A stretch of DNA of 64,000 bases. It comes from Geosporobacter ferrireducens. Its GTDB lineage: Bacteria; Bacillota; Clostridia; Peptostreptococcales; Thermotaleaceae. The translations under genes were made by a program, and so were the position numbers. Under the pieces are notes generated by a model. It saw nothing but the letters and a program-made list of their open reading frames with translations, made no database searches and had not been told where the DNA came from. Location of the stretch: contig NZ_CP017269.1 in assembly GCF_001750685.1 (NCBI RefSeq), positions 186,001 through 250,000 of the forward strand, read 5' to 3'. Below, in pieces: positions 52,996 to 63,154 of the stretch. Position 1 is the stretch's first letter; each line of letters begins with the position of its first letter.

Positions 52996-55944
52996 CTACT
53001 CAAATTTTCTCAGTGTGAGTCTTCCGTTAGCATCATATTCGTATCGAACAACCCCGCTGCCGCCGGCTCCGGCTCCATTCTCTTCTAGCAGCCTAACTTT
53101 TTCTTCCAGCAGTTCGATTCTTTCAAGAAGTTTTTCTATCATATCGATATTTCCTTCGATCTGGGCTTGTGAATTCAGGGGTGCAGAAAACTCAATGGTT
53201 GGCAAAGTTCCCAGACTGGCATCGTATAGGTATACGTATTCGTATTGATCACCGGTTTTGGCTCCTTCAATGGTAAAGGAAAGCTTATCGGATGCAATCC
53301 ATACCTGACTAAGGTTCACAGGGATTTTTGCATTCTCCGTCACTTTGTATACACTTTCTATTGCCTGGATGGGAAAAGCAGTATTTTTTATGGCTATGCC
53401 CGCTCCTTTATATATGCTCATGTCTTTTACGGCTCTATCGATATATAAGGTTCCGTTTTCGTATCCTATGATTGGAGACATGTTTAGTTTAATTATCTCT
53501 GGTTGAGCTAGTTGATAGATTAAGGTATATGGATGATTCATAAAATAGGTTCCTATTTCTTCAGGAGAAGGAATATGAGCTTCTCCCCATCCACTATCTA
53601 TATCATTGATAGTTAAATCAAATGAATTTAAAACATTAGATACATTATAACATTCAAATTGGGAGCCATATGTTGCAAAAGAGATCTTATTATTTAACCG
53701 TGTGCCTCTGTCGCTCATAACTATATGCTGCTCATCTTCATCATCTGTGACATAAATATCAGGCAGTTCTGACAATGGGATACTTACAAACTTGTATCCA
53801 TTATAATCCTTTCCAAATTTCCAATTGAGACTACCATCTAGAATTACTTTGATCGTTCGTCTAGCTAATTCACAATTACTCGTTATTTCATCTTTTACAC
53901 CATTTGATAAAGAATGTAATTCTACTGCAGAAGGAAGATACGTTATGTATTCTTGATGTGGACGATAAGATAAATTTAAATGTTTTGTGAGAATGATATT
54001 TTTATATTCAACTTCACCTTGCTCAATATCAGCACTGGTACAGAAAAATTGTATACATATTTTTCCGTGATTTGGTGTTGTAAATTCTCCTTTTGAATAG
54101 GATAGTGCTGTACCACTAACCTTATCTAGAATAGTGATTGAGCCTTTGCCTTTAACGGTGTTAACATTAAAATCTATTTTATATCTTGTATTTGGTTCCA
54201 AATCAAAATCAAATCTGGTGTTAGCCCAATTCCAATTATTAGTCGTTACAACTTTTATTCCATCAGTGATGACTATCTTTTTTGCTGCATTTACTGCTGC
54301 TGGATTGCTATATGGATTAAATAAATTCTCACCAATACTCTTAATTCTTATTGGTGATGTCAAATTTATATTACCAGATAACTTAATATTCATTTTCCCA
54401 TTCACGCTGCCTGCCGGAACAGAAAATATTGCTGCAGACGTGGTTTGTGGCATTGAGTAAGCAGCATTAGAAAAGGTAGTAAATCCTGTGCCGTATACAG
54501 CATCCGTTACCGTTTCTTCCCCCGTATAGCCCGCAATGGTTATTTCCTGCCCAATGAGCCCATTTACTGCGTTATAGGCGTTGATGAGGTTTCCACCTTG
54601 GATTTTTGCGCTTAGGCTGTTGAGTTGATCTGATGATTCAATGATCCTATCTTTTACTGCCTTAGCCCCTATATCCCCGTATCTACTGTATATCAATGCA
54701 GCTTCTCCTGATGCAAAGGCTGCCGCCATGGAGGTTCCTGTCCTTTTTTCATATCTGTCTGCCGGTATGGTACTGAGGACCTCTTCTCCCGGTGCCGCTG
54801 CATCTACGGAGGCTTGTCCATAATTCGATGTTGCGTGTAATCTCGCTTTTCTGTCTAATGCCCCTACTGTCAATACATTGTCAAAATTATAGGATGCCGG
54901 ATAAACCGGTCTTTCGTCAATGTTTATCCCATGGTTTCCTGCTGCCGCAATAAACAGCATCTTGGACTGCTTTATTGTTTCTTCCAGGGCTGGATTTTCC
55001 TCCATGCTTCCCCAGCTGCAGTTGACAATTTTTGCACCCATTGCCTCTGCATAATGGATCCCATTGATGATATCACTGGTATAGGCCGTTCCATTGTTAA
55101 ATACTTTTAAGACCATGACCTTAGCCTTCGGCGCTGCTCCTGCCATCCCTTTTTCATTGTCTTTTACTGCAGCGATAATTCCTGCCACATGGGTTCCATG
55201 AGCTTCCTGGCTTTGAGCGCCTTCCTCATACACCTTATGGGTATTGTTTGAAAAGTTCCACCCGTAAACATCATCTATATACCCGTTTCCATCCTCATCT
55301 CTTCCATTTCCGCCTATCTCTCTTTCATTCACCCAGATATTCTCCTTTAAATCCTCATGATGAATATCTACTCCCGTATCAATGACCGCTACGATACTGC
55401 CTTCTCCCTCTGTAGCCTGCCATGCGGCGGAGACATTGGCATGGATGCGGTCTTCAAATAATCCTGTAGCGTCATTTGCATATACGGTTCCGCTTACCGT
55501 ACCGTAGACCGCATCGGATACGGTCCCCAGTCCCCATTGTTCCGGATAATAGAGGTCATTTGACTCCAATGTAAACAGATAATCCGGCTGAATATATTCA
55601 ATATTGGTATCCTTATTGTCTGATTTTAGTAGATTGATTAAGTCTTTTTTCTTCATTTTCTTATCGGTCAGCATCAGCTTCAGATCTTGGTTGCCCTCAA
55701 TCTCAACCAATTTTCCCTTATTTTTTACTTTTTCTACTGCCATTTTCTTTTCTTTTCTCTGATGATCCTTTTTGTACTTGATAATGAAACGGTTGGTTTC
55801 CATTTCTAGTGGAGACGGCTCATGGAGATTGTCCAGTGCAGTACCCATGACGTTATTTTCCCCATATACCGGTATCATTGCGGATACCATACTGAAACAG
55901 ATTGCCAAAATGACTGCCAGTCCCTTCCTTACACCCTTTTTCAT
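52996..55944 (-). CDS. Secreted subtilisin-like protease ending in a YD-repeat motif
   Basis: ATG at 55944 (AAAGGGG upstream) gives 982 residues with a signal peptide (GLAVILAICFSMVSAMIPV). The S8 catalytic triad is present: Asp in AVIDTGVDI, His in AHGTHVAGIIA, Ser in GTSMAAAFASGEAALI. A long beta-rich region follows, then a coiled coil (IDMIEKLLERIELLEEKVRL) and the tail VVRYEYDANGRLTLRKF, which is a YD repeat like those of the next gene. The RHS gene begins 26 bases downstream, so the protease is likely co-expressed and may process or anchor the RHS protein. Confidence 0.93.
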   Translation of the reverse strand: MKKGVRKGLAVILAICFSMVSAMIPVYGENNVMGTALDNLHEPSPLEMETNRFIIKYKKDHQRKEKKMAVEKVKNKGKLVEIEGNQDLKLMLTDKKMKKKDLINLLKSDNKDTNIEYIQPDYLFTLESNDLYYPEQWGLGTVSDAVYGTVSGTVYANDATGLFEDRIHANVSAAWQATEGEGSIVAVIDTGVDIHHEDLKENIWVNEREIGGNGRDEDGNGYIDDVYGWNFSNNTHKVYEEGAQSQEAHGTHVAGIIAAVKDNEKGMAGAAPKAKVMVLKVFNNGTAYTSDIINGIHYAEAMGAKIVNCSWGSMEENPALEETIKQSKMLFIAAAGNHGINIDERPVYPASYNFDNVLTVGALDRKARLHATSNYGQASVDAAAPGEEVLSTIPADRYEKRTGTSMAAAFASGEAALIYSRYGDIGAKAVKDRIIESSDQLNSLSAKIQGGNLINAYNAVNGLIGQEITIAGYTGEETVTDAVYGTGFTTFSNAAYSMPQTTSAAIFSVPAGSVNGKMNIKLSGNINLTSPIRIKSIGENLFNPYSNPAAVNAAKKIVITDGIKVVTTNNWNWANTRFDFDLEPNTRYKIDFNVNTVKGKGSITILDKVSGTALSYSKGEFTTPNHGKICIQFFCTSADIEQGEVEYKNIILTKHLNLSYRPHQEYITYLPSAVELHSLSNGVKDEITSNCELARRTIKVILDGSLNWKFGKDYNGYKFVSIPLSELPDIYVTDDEDEQHIVMSDRGTRLNNKISFATYGSQFECYNVSNVLNSFDLTINDIDSGWGEAHIPSPEEIGTYFMNHPYTLIYQLAQPEIIKLNMSPIIGYENGTLYIDRAVKDMSIYKGAGIAIKNTAFPIQAIESVYKVTENAKIPVNLSQVWIASDKLSFTIEGAKTGDQYEYVYLYDASLGTLPTIEFSAPLNSQAQIEGNIDMIEKLLERIELLEEKVRLLEENGAGAGGSGVVRYEYDANGRLTLRKFE

Positions 55945-56025
55945 TTTTACACATGCCCCTTTCAAAATAGATTTGTAAAATAGGGTTGTTCTCTCAGATA
56001 TAAACAACCCTTGCAAAAAAAACAC

Positions 56026-56239
56026 AAAGCATCAGCATATAGCTAATACCTTGAATATTTTATCAATTTTTGTCATTGATATTTGTCGAATTATAGTTGC
56101 TGTTATATTTTTTTGTTGGATTTTGGTTTATTTCACAATATCCTTACTGTATCTGATTTACTCCCACTCAAAGGAATGCGCCTTTATCGATAAACTAGAC
56201 ACTTCAGAGTTAGCTATTCTTTAATTTACTTAAAATTCC
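56026..56239. other. AT-rich spacer with an IS3 end
   Basis: No gene. Near 56190-56210 the bases around AAACTAGACACTT resemble an IS3-type terminal repeat, consistent with the transposase relic that follows. Confidence 0.4.
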
Positions 56240-57000
56240 TTATGCTGCCAGACGTTGTTTGTATTTACGTGTAAATTCTAATGGTGTCATATAGTCTAAA
56301 GCTGCATGGCGACGCTTTCGATTGTAAAATATCTCTATATATTCAAAGATCACATTTCGTGCTTCTTTACGAGTTTTGAACTTCCTAAAATGGATACATT
56401 CTGTTTTTATGGTGCTGAAAAACGTCTCAGCACAAGCATTATCATAGCAATTGCCCTTACGGCTCATGCTACATTTAAAATGATGCTTTTTAAGTAAATC
56501 TTGATACCCTTTACTGCAATACTCAACCCCTCTGTCGGAGTGATGGATAAGTCCTTTTGGTGGTCGATGTTTCCTTATGGCATTCTTTAAGGCATGGATT
56601 GTAAGCTCTTTGGTCATGGTTTTATCTGTAGACCATCCAACGATTTCTTTATTAAACAGATCCTTTACGATTGCAAGATAAAGCCAGCCTTCTTCAGTGG
56701 GTATATAGCTTATATCAGTGACCCAGACTTCATAAGGCTTTGAGACATTAAAATTCTGATTTAGCAAGTTTTCTGCAACAGGCAGTTTATGATTAGAGTT
56801 AGTAGTGGCTTTATACTTTTTAGGCCGCTTAGAATGTATCTTGTTTTCTTTTAATATCCGATAAAGTCGGTTTCTACCACAGGGAATCTTCTCATTAACA
56901 TCACGGAGGATTTTATCCAGGCCATAGATTCCATCGCTTTGTTTATGGCTCTTTCGAGCCAGTTCTAGTATTTTATGATTCTCTGATTTTCTGTTGCTTC
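56240..57000 (-). pseudogene. IS3-family transposase OrfB, N-terminus cut off
   Basis: The rve catalytic domain is complete: EVWVTDISYIPTEEGWLYLA (D), LIHHSDRGVEYCS (D) and CYDNACAETFFSTIKTEC (E). The N-terminal part begins with HKQSDGIYGLDKILRDVNEK. At about 57000 the frame runs into repeat R, and the start and OrfA are missing, so it should be inactive by itself. Confidence 0.85.
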
Positions 57001-57497
57001 GAAATCTAGGTATTGACAACACCGACGATTTTCTCCGTCAGGAGCTTTCTAATGCATCCAGAGAAGTTGCGGCTCTTCGCGAGAAAATTCTTGAGATGAA
57101 AAGTAACCTCGATAAAAAAACAAATATGGATGAGCTCAGGCATATCCAATATGATCTGGAAGATGCCCAGGCCCTTTTAGAAAATCTACTGCACAAACTT
57201 AGAACTGCAGATGAACGATATCTCTGCTTAAAAGAATATCTCAGACGAAATCCTATAGAAATAGAATAAGCCCTGGCATCCCAGGGCTTAAATTTTATTT
57301 AGATGCTATTAAAAGTCTATTTTATATTAGCTTTATCGATCCATCAAAGATTACAAAAAACACAATCGATGTTAGTAATAATGTCAATACATATCCCTTT
57401 TCAAAGATGTTTCCAAGTTTTGTCCCTGTACTGATTAGTGGTACCCTAAGCCTAATATTTAAAACCTGGTATAGCAAACTATACAACTTAAATTTTC
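56998..57497 (+). repeat. Dispersed repeat R, copy B
   Basis: Near-identical to copy A from 43938 to 44410. It holds codons 18-107 of the coiled-coil gene without its start, the terminator and the downstream stretch; it joins an IS3 OrfB fragment at its left end. Beyond 57471 it continues like copy C (TATAGCAAACTATACAACTT). Confidence 0.9.
57268..57300 (+). terminator. Terminator within repeat copy B
   Basis: Same perfect AAGCCCTGG/CCAGGGCTT hairpin and T-rich exit as at 44208. Confidence 0.85.
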
Positions 57498-57595
57498 TTA
57501 ACCGCTTATGCAATCCTATCTTTCCTAGGATTCTTGGCAGCACCAATAGGGGGACCCCTTCCTTGGTAAAAATATCTGTTAAGTATAGATGGCTA

Positions 57596-57740
57596 GAGAA
57601 AATTTGCAAATCTATCGATTACCAGGAGACTGGCAAATAAATTTCTTCATTACATATATTAAAATTATCAAAACAAACAATTACAAGTTTTTCCTATAAT
57701 GCTTATTTCAAAAAAAAAGAAGTTTTTTAAATATTCAATC
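57596..57740 (+). repeat. Second copy of the XRE gene tail and its downstream DNA
   Basis: AAAATTTGCAAATCTATCGA and the following bases (ACCAGGAGACTGGCAAATAA, TTTCTTCATTACATATAT) match 13381-13520, the last 15 codons of the two-HTH regulator and about 100 bases beyond, with scattered substitutions. Only this tail is present. Confidence 0.85.
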
Positions 57741-58245
57741 TCATTGACGTTAAACTAAATAAAACTTCTCTATGCCTAGGTATACGAGATAGAAATACTT
57801 TATCTACTAAATGAAGTTTTCTAATGAAATAATCAATAATGTGAAGGTAATTCTGCTTAAAATACGTAATCATAATTGTCTGTATTATTTTTAAATATAA
57901 AATCCGACCCATACCTGATTTTCCAGACACACAGGAGGTAGGTATAATAACAACTTTGGAGGAATGAATGATGGCAGACAATAGAAAGCGTTACAATGAC
58001 GATCTTAAAGCAGTACAGGCTTATTTTTCGTTGTTTGAAGTAATATTCAACTATATCCTCTTGAGAAGTTCCAGTAAAATAGCTATCCGTTACTTTAATA
58101 TCCTACATATTCTCATCCCAATTTCGATATTACCAATCAAAATAATTTCTATCAAAATACCAAATTATTATATTTTTTATTTAATTGAACACCATTCTTC
58201 TCTGTTTAATTGAAAATCTTATAATCCGCTTTTTTTCTCAGAAAT
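57741..58245. other. Mosaic stretch without intact genes
   Basis: Only scraps are visible: at 57968-58010 (+) the start of an IS3-type OrfA (MADNRKRYNDDLKA, with GGAGG upstream) breaks off after 14 codons. The remainder shows no supportable gene. Confidence 0.5.
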
Positions 58246-59592
58246 TTATTTTGATTTAATGTTACTATCCATATAGCGCTCTAAAATTTTAGCAGAAGGA
58301 TAACTAGACATAGAAGCAATGCCATTTGCTAACTCTATCGGAAACAACGCTCCTTCATGTTTTCTACTAATCAGGGATGGTATTGTTTGTAAAATACGAT
58401 TTAATCCAATAATATCAGCATCCTTTGGAAAATCATTAGCTGAATTATAAAAACCAGTAGGAATATTTAGCACCATAAAAGTACCTGGTTCGGCTTTTAC
58501 ATATATCTTTTCTCCCCAATTTGTTCTAGAACCATATTGATTTTCGGATAAAGGCCTTCTCTGGACTTCATCAAGAATATATTGGTGAGGGAGGACAAAA
58601 TAATGCATTTTCTCATTTCTACTGTGTGGCGGCACGTTATTTTCAATACTTATCAAATGATCGAAAAATTTTCCGCTTTTTTCGCATCCAATAATGTGTA
58701 CAGGTCTACCCTTATCTTTAGCAAATTGCATAAATATTCTAATATTAGGAACTAATTTGCTATATTGACTTGCTAAACTAAGGGGACCATCCTTAATAAA
58801 CAGTGTATTTGATATTAATGCATGGTCAGAATAATCCCATAAAAGTCTAATTGGGGTAAAAAGCATTAATGTTTCTACTATTAGCATATAAGCTGATGCT
58901 ACGCTTTCTGGGGCACTATCTTCAATCATATCCAAATGAAAACCCAACATATCTGTAAGTAGAACATCATTATGACAATAAGGACATTTCATAGTATCAC
59001 TATCATAAGGAAAACCATCAATCACTTTAGCACAGCTTGGACATTGAAAATTAGGTGAAATATCCTTTAATGTATCCCATTTTTTATATGTAATCCACTT
59101 CAAAGTCTCATAGTAAGCACCATTCTCATCAATTTGTAAAGAATCGAATATGATATGCCGCACAGCATCGTAATTGTTTCCTTTACTTGTTCTGATATTA
59201 TTTAAAGGAAACACCGTTGAATGAAATAGTGCACTATTATCCATAATATCTCTTATTTGAAGAGGATGCGGGCATTTTGGATCAATTAATTCAATTTTGA
59301 CTTTATCAACCATTAGAAGAGCAGTTTTTATAAAGGCTACCTCTTTAGGAGGATGATTTCCAGCAGTAACTTTAACGAATGAACCATCAACAGCCCAAAT
59401 ATTCATTAAAGGATCTGAATTTGAATCAAACTCTTTCCAATTAGTTCTTCTTGTGTCAATTTCAGTTGATGTTTCTACATATTCAAAATCTTCAATAAGT
59501 GATTTTACCCATGAACTTTTAATAACATTTAGATGTCCAAGCTTAGATGCACTTTCATTTGGTAAATTACCGTTTACGCTGCTGTAGGGCAT
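58246..59592 (-). CDS. NurA-domain nuclease with zinc-ribbon insert
   Basis: The 448-residue protein has the NurA pattern: first catalytic Asp in NIWAVDGSFVKV (D69), a second acidic block in NTLFIKDGPLSLAS, and a late DIIGLNRILQTIPSLI segment. Between them a zinc ribbon (FQCPSCAKVI and MKCPYCHNDV) is inserted. NurA nucleases resect DNA together with HerA translocases in archaea and appear in bacterial defence pairs. Its ATG directly abuts the stop of the HerA gene, with GGGGGAAAA as RBS, so the two are translationally coupled. Ends the three-gene operon. Confidence 0.85.
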   Translation of the reverse strand: MPYSSVNGNLPNESASKLGHLNVIKSSWVKSLIEDFEYVETSTEIDTRRTNWKEFDSNSDPLMNIWAVDGSFVKVTAGNHPPKEVAFIKTALLMVDKVKIELIDPKCPHPLQIRDIMDNSALFHSTVFPLNNIRTSKGNNYDAVRHIIFDSLQIDENGAYYETLKWITYKKWDTLKDISPNFQCPSCAKVIDGFPYDSDTMKCPYCHNDVLLTDMLGFHLDMIEDSAPESVASAYMLIVETLMLFTPIRLLWDYSDHALISNTLFIKDGPLSLASQYSKLVPNIRIFMQFAKDKGRPVHIIGCEKSGKFFDHLISIENNVPPHSRNEKMHYFVLPHQYILDEVQRRPLSENQYGSRTNWGEKIYVKAEPGTFMVLNIPTGFYNSANDFPKDADIIGLNRILQTIPSLISRKHEGALFPIELANGIASMSSYPSAKILERYMDSNIKSK

Positions 59593-61590
59593 TTAATTTT
59601 CCCCCTTCTTTTTAGGTTGAAATAAATATGCCTGCATAGGAACTACAAAACGATGAGATAAAGTCAACATTCGCATATATCCAGGTGTTTTTGCTCTTAA
59701 AATATCATCTTCAATCCCCGAAAACGCAATTTGTAATTTTGATAATGCCTTTACTTCGTCTTGTGAAGATAGATGTCCTACAAAAAAGTTTTCTGTCTGA
59801 ATTAACAATTCCTTATTAATTGTTGAAGGTGATTGCGTTGAATAGACCATACCAATATGAAATTTTGCACCTTCTTTTGCAAATCTGGCATAAACGCCAG
59901 TCAAATCATTATCATTCGGAGGGAAAAGGTTATGTGCCTCTTCGAAGTACAGTTCAACATAATGATTTTTTAAAGTATTTGAAACAAATTTTTGTTCTTG
60001 ATGAGCAAAAACTGCTTTGGCAAGAATTTCTGAAAAATAACGTCGAATCTCATCACTCGCATTTCCTAAATCCAAAATAACGGTTTTCCCTTCATCTAAC
60101 AAAGTTAAAATATCTTTTATAAAATCTCCAGCAGCAGAGCTATGGTATTTTATATAAGATCTTAGCATTGTAGGTCCAGCACTCCCTGCTGAAGGTTTTA
60201 AAAATTTTAATAAAGCCAAGTCATCTGGATCGAACATTGCTTTACCATTATTACTTAATAAACCTGAAGTTGAGTTATTCTGAACATAGTCAGACATACA
60301 TTCAAGTTCTTTAACTAATTCATCTAATGTGGAAGGAGTCTGAGGCAGATCATCTTCTTTTCCAATATTATATATAGCACGCCTTAATTTTTCATTAAAG
60401 TGAGGATCGAAATGTTTTGTATACTTTGATACCAATCCAAGTTTTTTAAGAGAAGCTTCATCAGTAGAAAATCCAGCTTTTTTTAAAATTGCCCAGTACA
60501 TTTGAATTTTTCGTATAGGTCTTGTTCTCGTATTAAAATCAGTTTCCAATACTTCCTTAATTGATGGGATCACAGCATTCGCAAAACTAGTAATGTATAT
60601 AGACTTTTTCCCATCTTGATCCAGCATAGATGCTAAAATACCCATACATTGGTCTGGATATTCATAAAAATTAAGTCTGAGTGGTTCCGATGGAGTTTCT
60701 GCCCTTTTAGTCAGAGCATATACAACACATCTCTCTTCGTTAGCAGAACGAATAGAGAAATTATTATCTTGTTCATTGTCATTTGCATATTCACCATTAA
60801 TGTCAAAGACTAATTGACCTATGTTTTTTTCAGTTTCAGTTGAATCCAACATACCTTGCATTATTAATTTAACAACATTAGATTTTCCTAAGCGTGTTTT
60901 GCCAAACATAGCAGTTCTACAACCCATAAAATCTCTCATAGAAACTTCTACAGGTATTTTAGATAAGGATTTGCTAGACAAACTGAGTTTGCACTCCATT
61001 GTTCTTAAATTCCCTATAGATGCTTTATTCTCTTTTCGTACTAATGAATTGATGATAAGATTTAACAATTTATCATTAGGCGAAAATATCCTATATTTAT
61101 GTGCGCTAACAACATTATTCACATCACCTGAAAAGAACAATTTATCCATGTGTTCCGGATCAGGATAAAACATTCCTAAAACATCACAATCTAAAGCACC
61201 CCATTGGAGTTCGCTTTGAGTCCAAATATCTATTTCAGGCATTGATTTTTTATGTAATTCAAAGTAAGTTTGTTGAACTTGAGAGCTTAGTGGAGTTGTT
61301 GCAACATCCGTAACTCGAAGCAAAGTAAAATGTGGTGTTATTTTATCAAAATCCATGGGAACCATGATTAAAAAAGATCCTCTAGGAATACCACCTACTG
61401 CGATTTTATAGGGGTCAGAGGTGATAATTTTAGCCGAGTCAAATCCTAATTCCAGTACATAACCTACAAAACGCCATTCATCAGTTTTCATAGCACTTTC
61501 AAAACGATCTTGCTCACCAATAAAAGTACGTAGTATATTAATAGGATTATCCTGGGTTGCTGATGTTGTTACCATTGAATTAATGTCCAT
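59593..61590 (-). CDS. HerA/FtsK-type DNA-translocating ATPase
   Basis: The 665-residue protein has an N-terminal HAS-barrel-like region (about 40-160), the Walker A sequence GKTRLGKS (230-237), LVFDINGEYA as part of the DUF87 core, and Walker B HYVELYFEEAHNLFP near residue 570, followed by GMVYSTQSPSTINKELL, a HerA hallmark. It forms hexameric pumps with NurA in known systems. It sits between a methylase (15-base gap) and the NurA gene (0-base gap). GGGGG lies before ATG at 61590. Confidence 0.9.
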   Translation of the reverse strand: MDINSMVTTSATQDNPINILRTFIGEQDRFESAMKTDEWRFVGYVLELGFDSAKIITSDPYKIAVGGIPRGSFLIMVPMDFDKITPHFTLLRVTDVATTPLSSQVQQTYFELHKKSMPEIDIWTQSELQWGALDCDVLGMFYPDPEHMDKLFFSGDVNNVVSAHKYRIFSPNDKLLNLIINSLVRKENKASIGNLRTMECKLSLSSKSLSKIPVEVSMRDFMGCRTAMFGKTRLGKSNVVKLIMQGMLDSTETEKNIGQLVFDINGEYANDNEQDNNFSIRSANEERCVVYALTKRAETPSEPLRLNFYEYPDQCMGILASMLDQDGKKSIYITSFANAVIPSIKEVLETDFNTRTRPIRKIQMYWAILKKAGFSTDEASLKKLGLVSKYTKHFDPHFNEKLRRAIYNIGKEDDLPQTPSTLDELVKELECMSDYVQNNSTSGLLSNNGKAMFDPDDLALLKFLKPSAGSAGPTMLRSYIKYHSSAAGDFIKDILTLLDEGKTVILDLGNASDEIRRYFSEILAKAVFAHQEQKFVSNTLKNHYVELYFEEAHNLFPPNDNDLTGVYARFAKEGAKFHIGMVYSTQSPSTINKELLIQTENFFVGHLSSQDEVKALSKLQIAFSGIEDDILRAKTPGYMRMLTLSHRFVVPMQAYLFQPKKKGEN

Positions 61591-61605
61591 AATTGTTTAT
61601 CCCCC

Positions 61606-62424
61606 TCAAATATTAGCTGTAATAATTATCTCACCATATTGTTTTCGATTTTCTGGGTTAGCAGAAATAGAACTGTAGCGTGTTATTTCTTCTATCTCAA
61701 ACTCAAGTTGTCGATACAAATCAACAACTGACGGATGATTCGCATTAGTAGCAATAATTTTTACTCCTCTGTCTTTGGCCCTCTTTAGACATTTAGTCAA
61801 TCTAATCTGATCCTTCCATGAAAAAAGTTTTTCATTATACTGAATAAATCCATTATTATTGTGCCTAACAGTATAAGGAGGATCAGCAAAAATCAAATCA
61901 CCTTCCCGTGCCTTTCCTATTGTTTTTGCAAAATCATCATTAAAAATATTGGCATGTTTTAAAGCTTGTGCTATAGCTTGAAAATCATCTGTATCATAAA
62001 TTACGCTTGAACTTGTTCCTATAGGAACATTGAACTTCCCTTCTTTATTTACTCGATAAATACCATTAAAACAAGTGCGATTAAGATAAATCAATCGAGC
62101 GGCAATTTCAAATTCATCGTCTAATAACATATCTCTTACTTGGTAATAATATTCTTCTGAATGATATTGCTTATGAAATTGTAAATAACTTAAAACTCTC
62201 TTATAATCCTTTTTAATTGCATTATATGTTATAGCCAATTCTTTATTTGTATCAGAAAGAATTGCCTTTAAAGGTTGAATCCCAAAAAATACAGCTCCTC
62301 CACCTAAAAAAGGTTCAATGTAGCGATTATATTGTTGCGGAATAATATCTAAATGCGCTTGCACAAACCACCGCTTTCCACCAGGCCACTTTATAAATGG
62401 AGCCACTTTTTTAGCTATAGACAT
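61606..62424 (-). CDS. D12-class adenine methylase of the HerA-NurA operon
   Basis: The protein has the SAM motif RYIEPFLGGGAVFFG and the catalytic motif LIFADPPYTVRHNN, with an FIKWPGGKRWF start, typical of Dam/D12 N6-adenine methylases; 272 residues. AAAGGGG lies before ATG at 62424. As first gene of the operon it probably marks host DNA so that the HerA-NurA machine spares it; that is inference from context. The recognition sequence cannot be read from the protein by eye. Confidence 0.92.
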   Translation of the reverse strand: MSIAKKVAPFIKWPGGKRWFVQAHLDIIPQQYNRYIEPFLGGGAVFFGIQPLKAILSDTNKELAITYNAIKKDYKRVLSYLQFHKQYHSEEYYYQVRDMLLDDEFEIAARLIYLNRTCFNGIYRVNKEGKFNVPIGTSSSVIYDTDDFQAIAQALKHANIFNDDFAKTIGKAREGDLIFADPPYTVRHNNNGFIQYNEKLFSWKDQIRLTKCLKRAKDRGVKIIATNANHPSVVDLYRQLEFEIEEITRYSSISANPENRKQYGEIIITANI

Positions 62425-62584
62425 TTATGTAACCCCTTTACTTTATCATCAAATATCATTTTTTCATTTTAAATTGTTGTCATTAATGTCCAACATCCAG
62501 AACTCAAAACTTTACAGCATATTTCTCTTTTTTTACAAGCATCTCCAGGCTTGTCTGCCCCTCTAGGGATTGCCCACGCCCATT

Positions 62585-62988
62585 CTAACCTAGTCTTTCT
62601 AATTGTTTATGCATATCACCTGCAATTTTAACTTTACGTAATGTTAAATTTGAATATAACCTTCCATTCTCATAAATATTAATCACAATATCTTCCATTG
62701 AATTAATTAACAGCACTTTGGCTATATTTTTTATAGTAAATATCGTAGCTCTGTTATTTAACTGATGCTCAAACATCGATATATTTAATTTCTCAAATAT
62801 ATATTCGTGCCATGAAGAAAGATACTTCCTAATTTTATTTATAACTCAGATCTCCATAAACCACCCTCAATAGGTTTTGTAGGTGGAAACAAGCTATCAT
62901 TATAGATTTTTCTATTAACAACTGATTTAAAATATTCCTGATTATATTCAATTCCTAATGATATAAACTTCTTACTAAAATCAAACAT
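62585..62988 (-). pseudogene. Hypothetical gene split by a frameshift
   Basis: ATG at 62988, with a perfect GGAGG seven bases upstream, opens MFDFSKKFISLGIEYNQEYF and reaches PIEGGLWRSEL before a stop at 62839. One frame change there continues NKIRKYLSSWHEYIFEKLNI and NNRATIFTIKNIAKVLLINS to 62585. The halves fit a family of about 150 residues with a GGLWAS...W motif that I know only from phage-like clostridial contexts. Function unknown; probably inactivated. Confidence 0.5.
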
Positions 62989-63154
62989 GTTTCATCCTCC
63001 GACATATATTCACCTTAATTCTACATCATTCCATGAAATCTTTCAAAATTTTCATTCTGCACATTTCGACAATTAAACATAATAGAAAGCAACTACCTAA
63101 GCAGATGTCCTTTATCATGTCTAAATCTGATATTCTCCTACATACCTCTAACTT

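Noticed and set aside
57727..57981. Minus-strand frame of 84 codons in the mosaic stretch
   Set aside because: It runs antisense to the IS3 OrfA scrap and has no start signal; its C-terminal half (SRIPRHREVLFSLTSM) may be an old transposase piece but cannot be supported.
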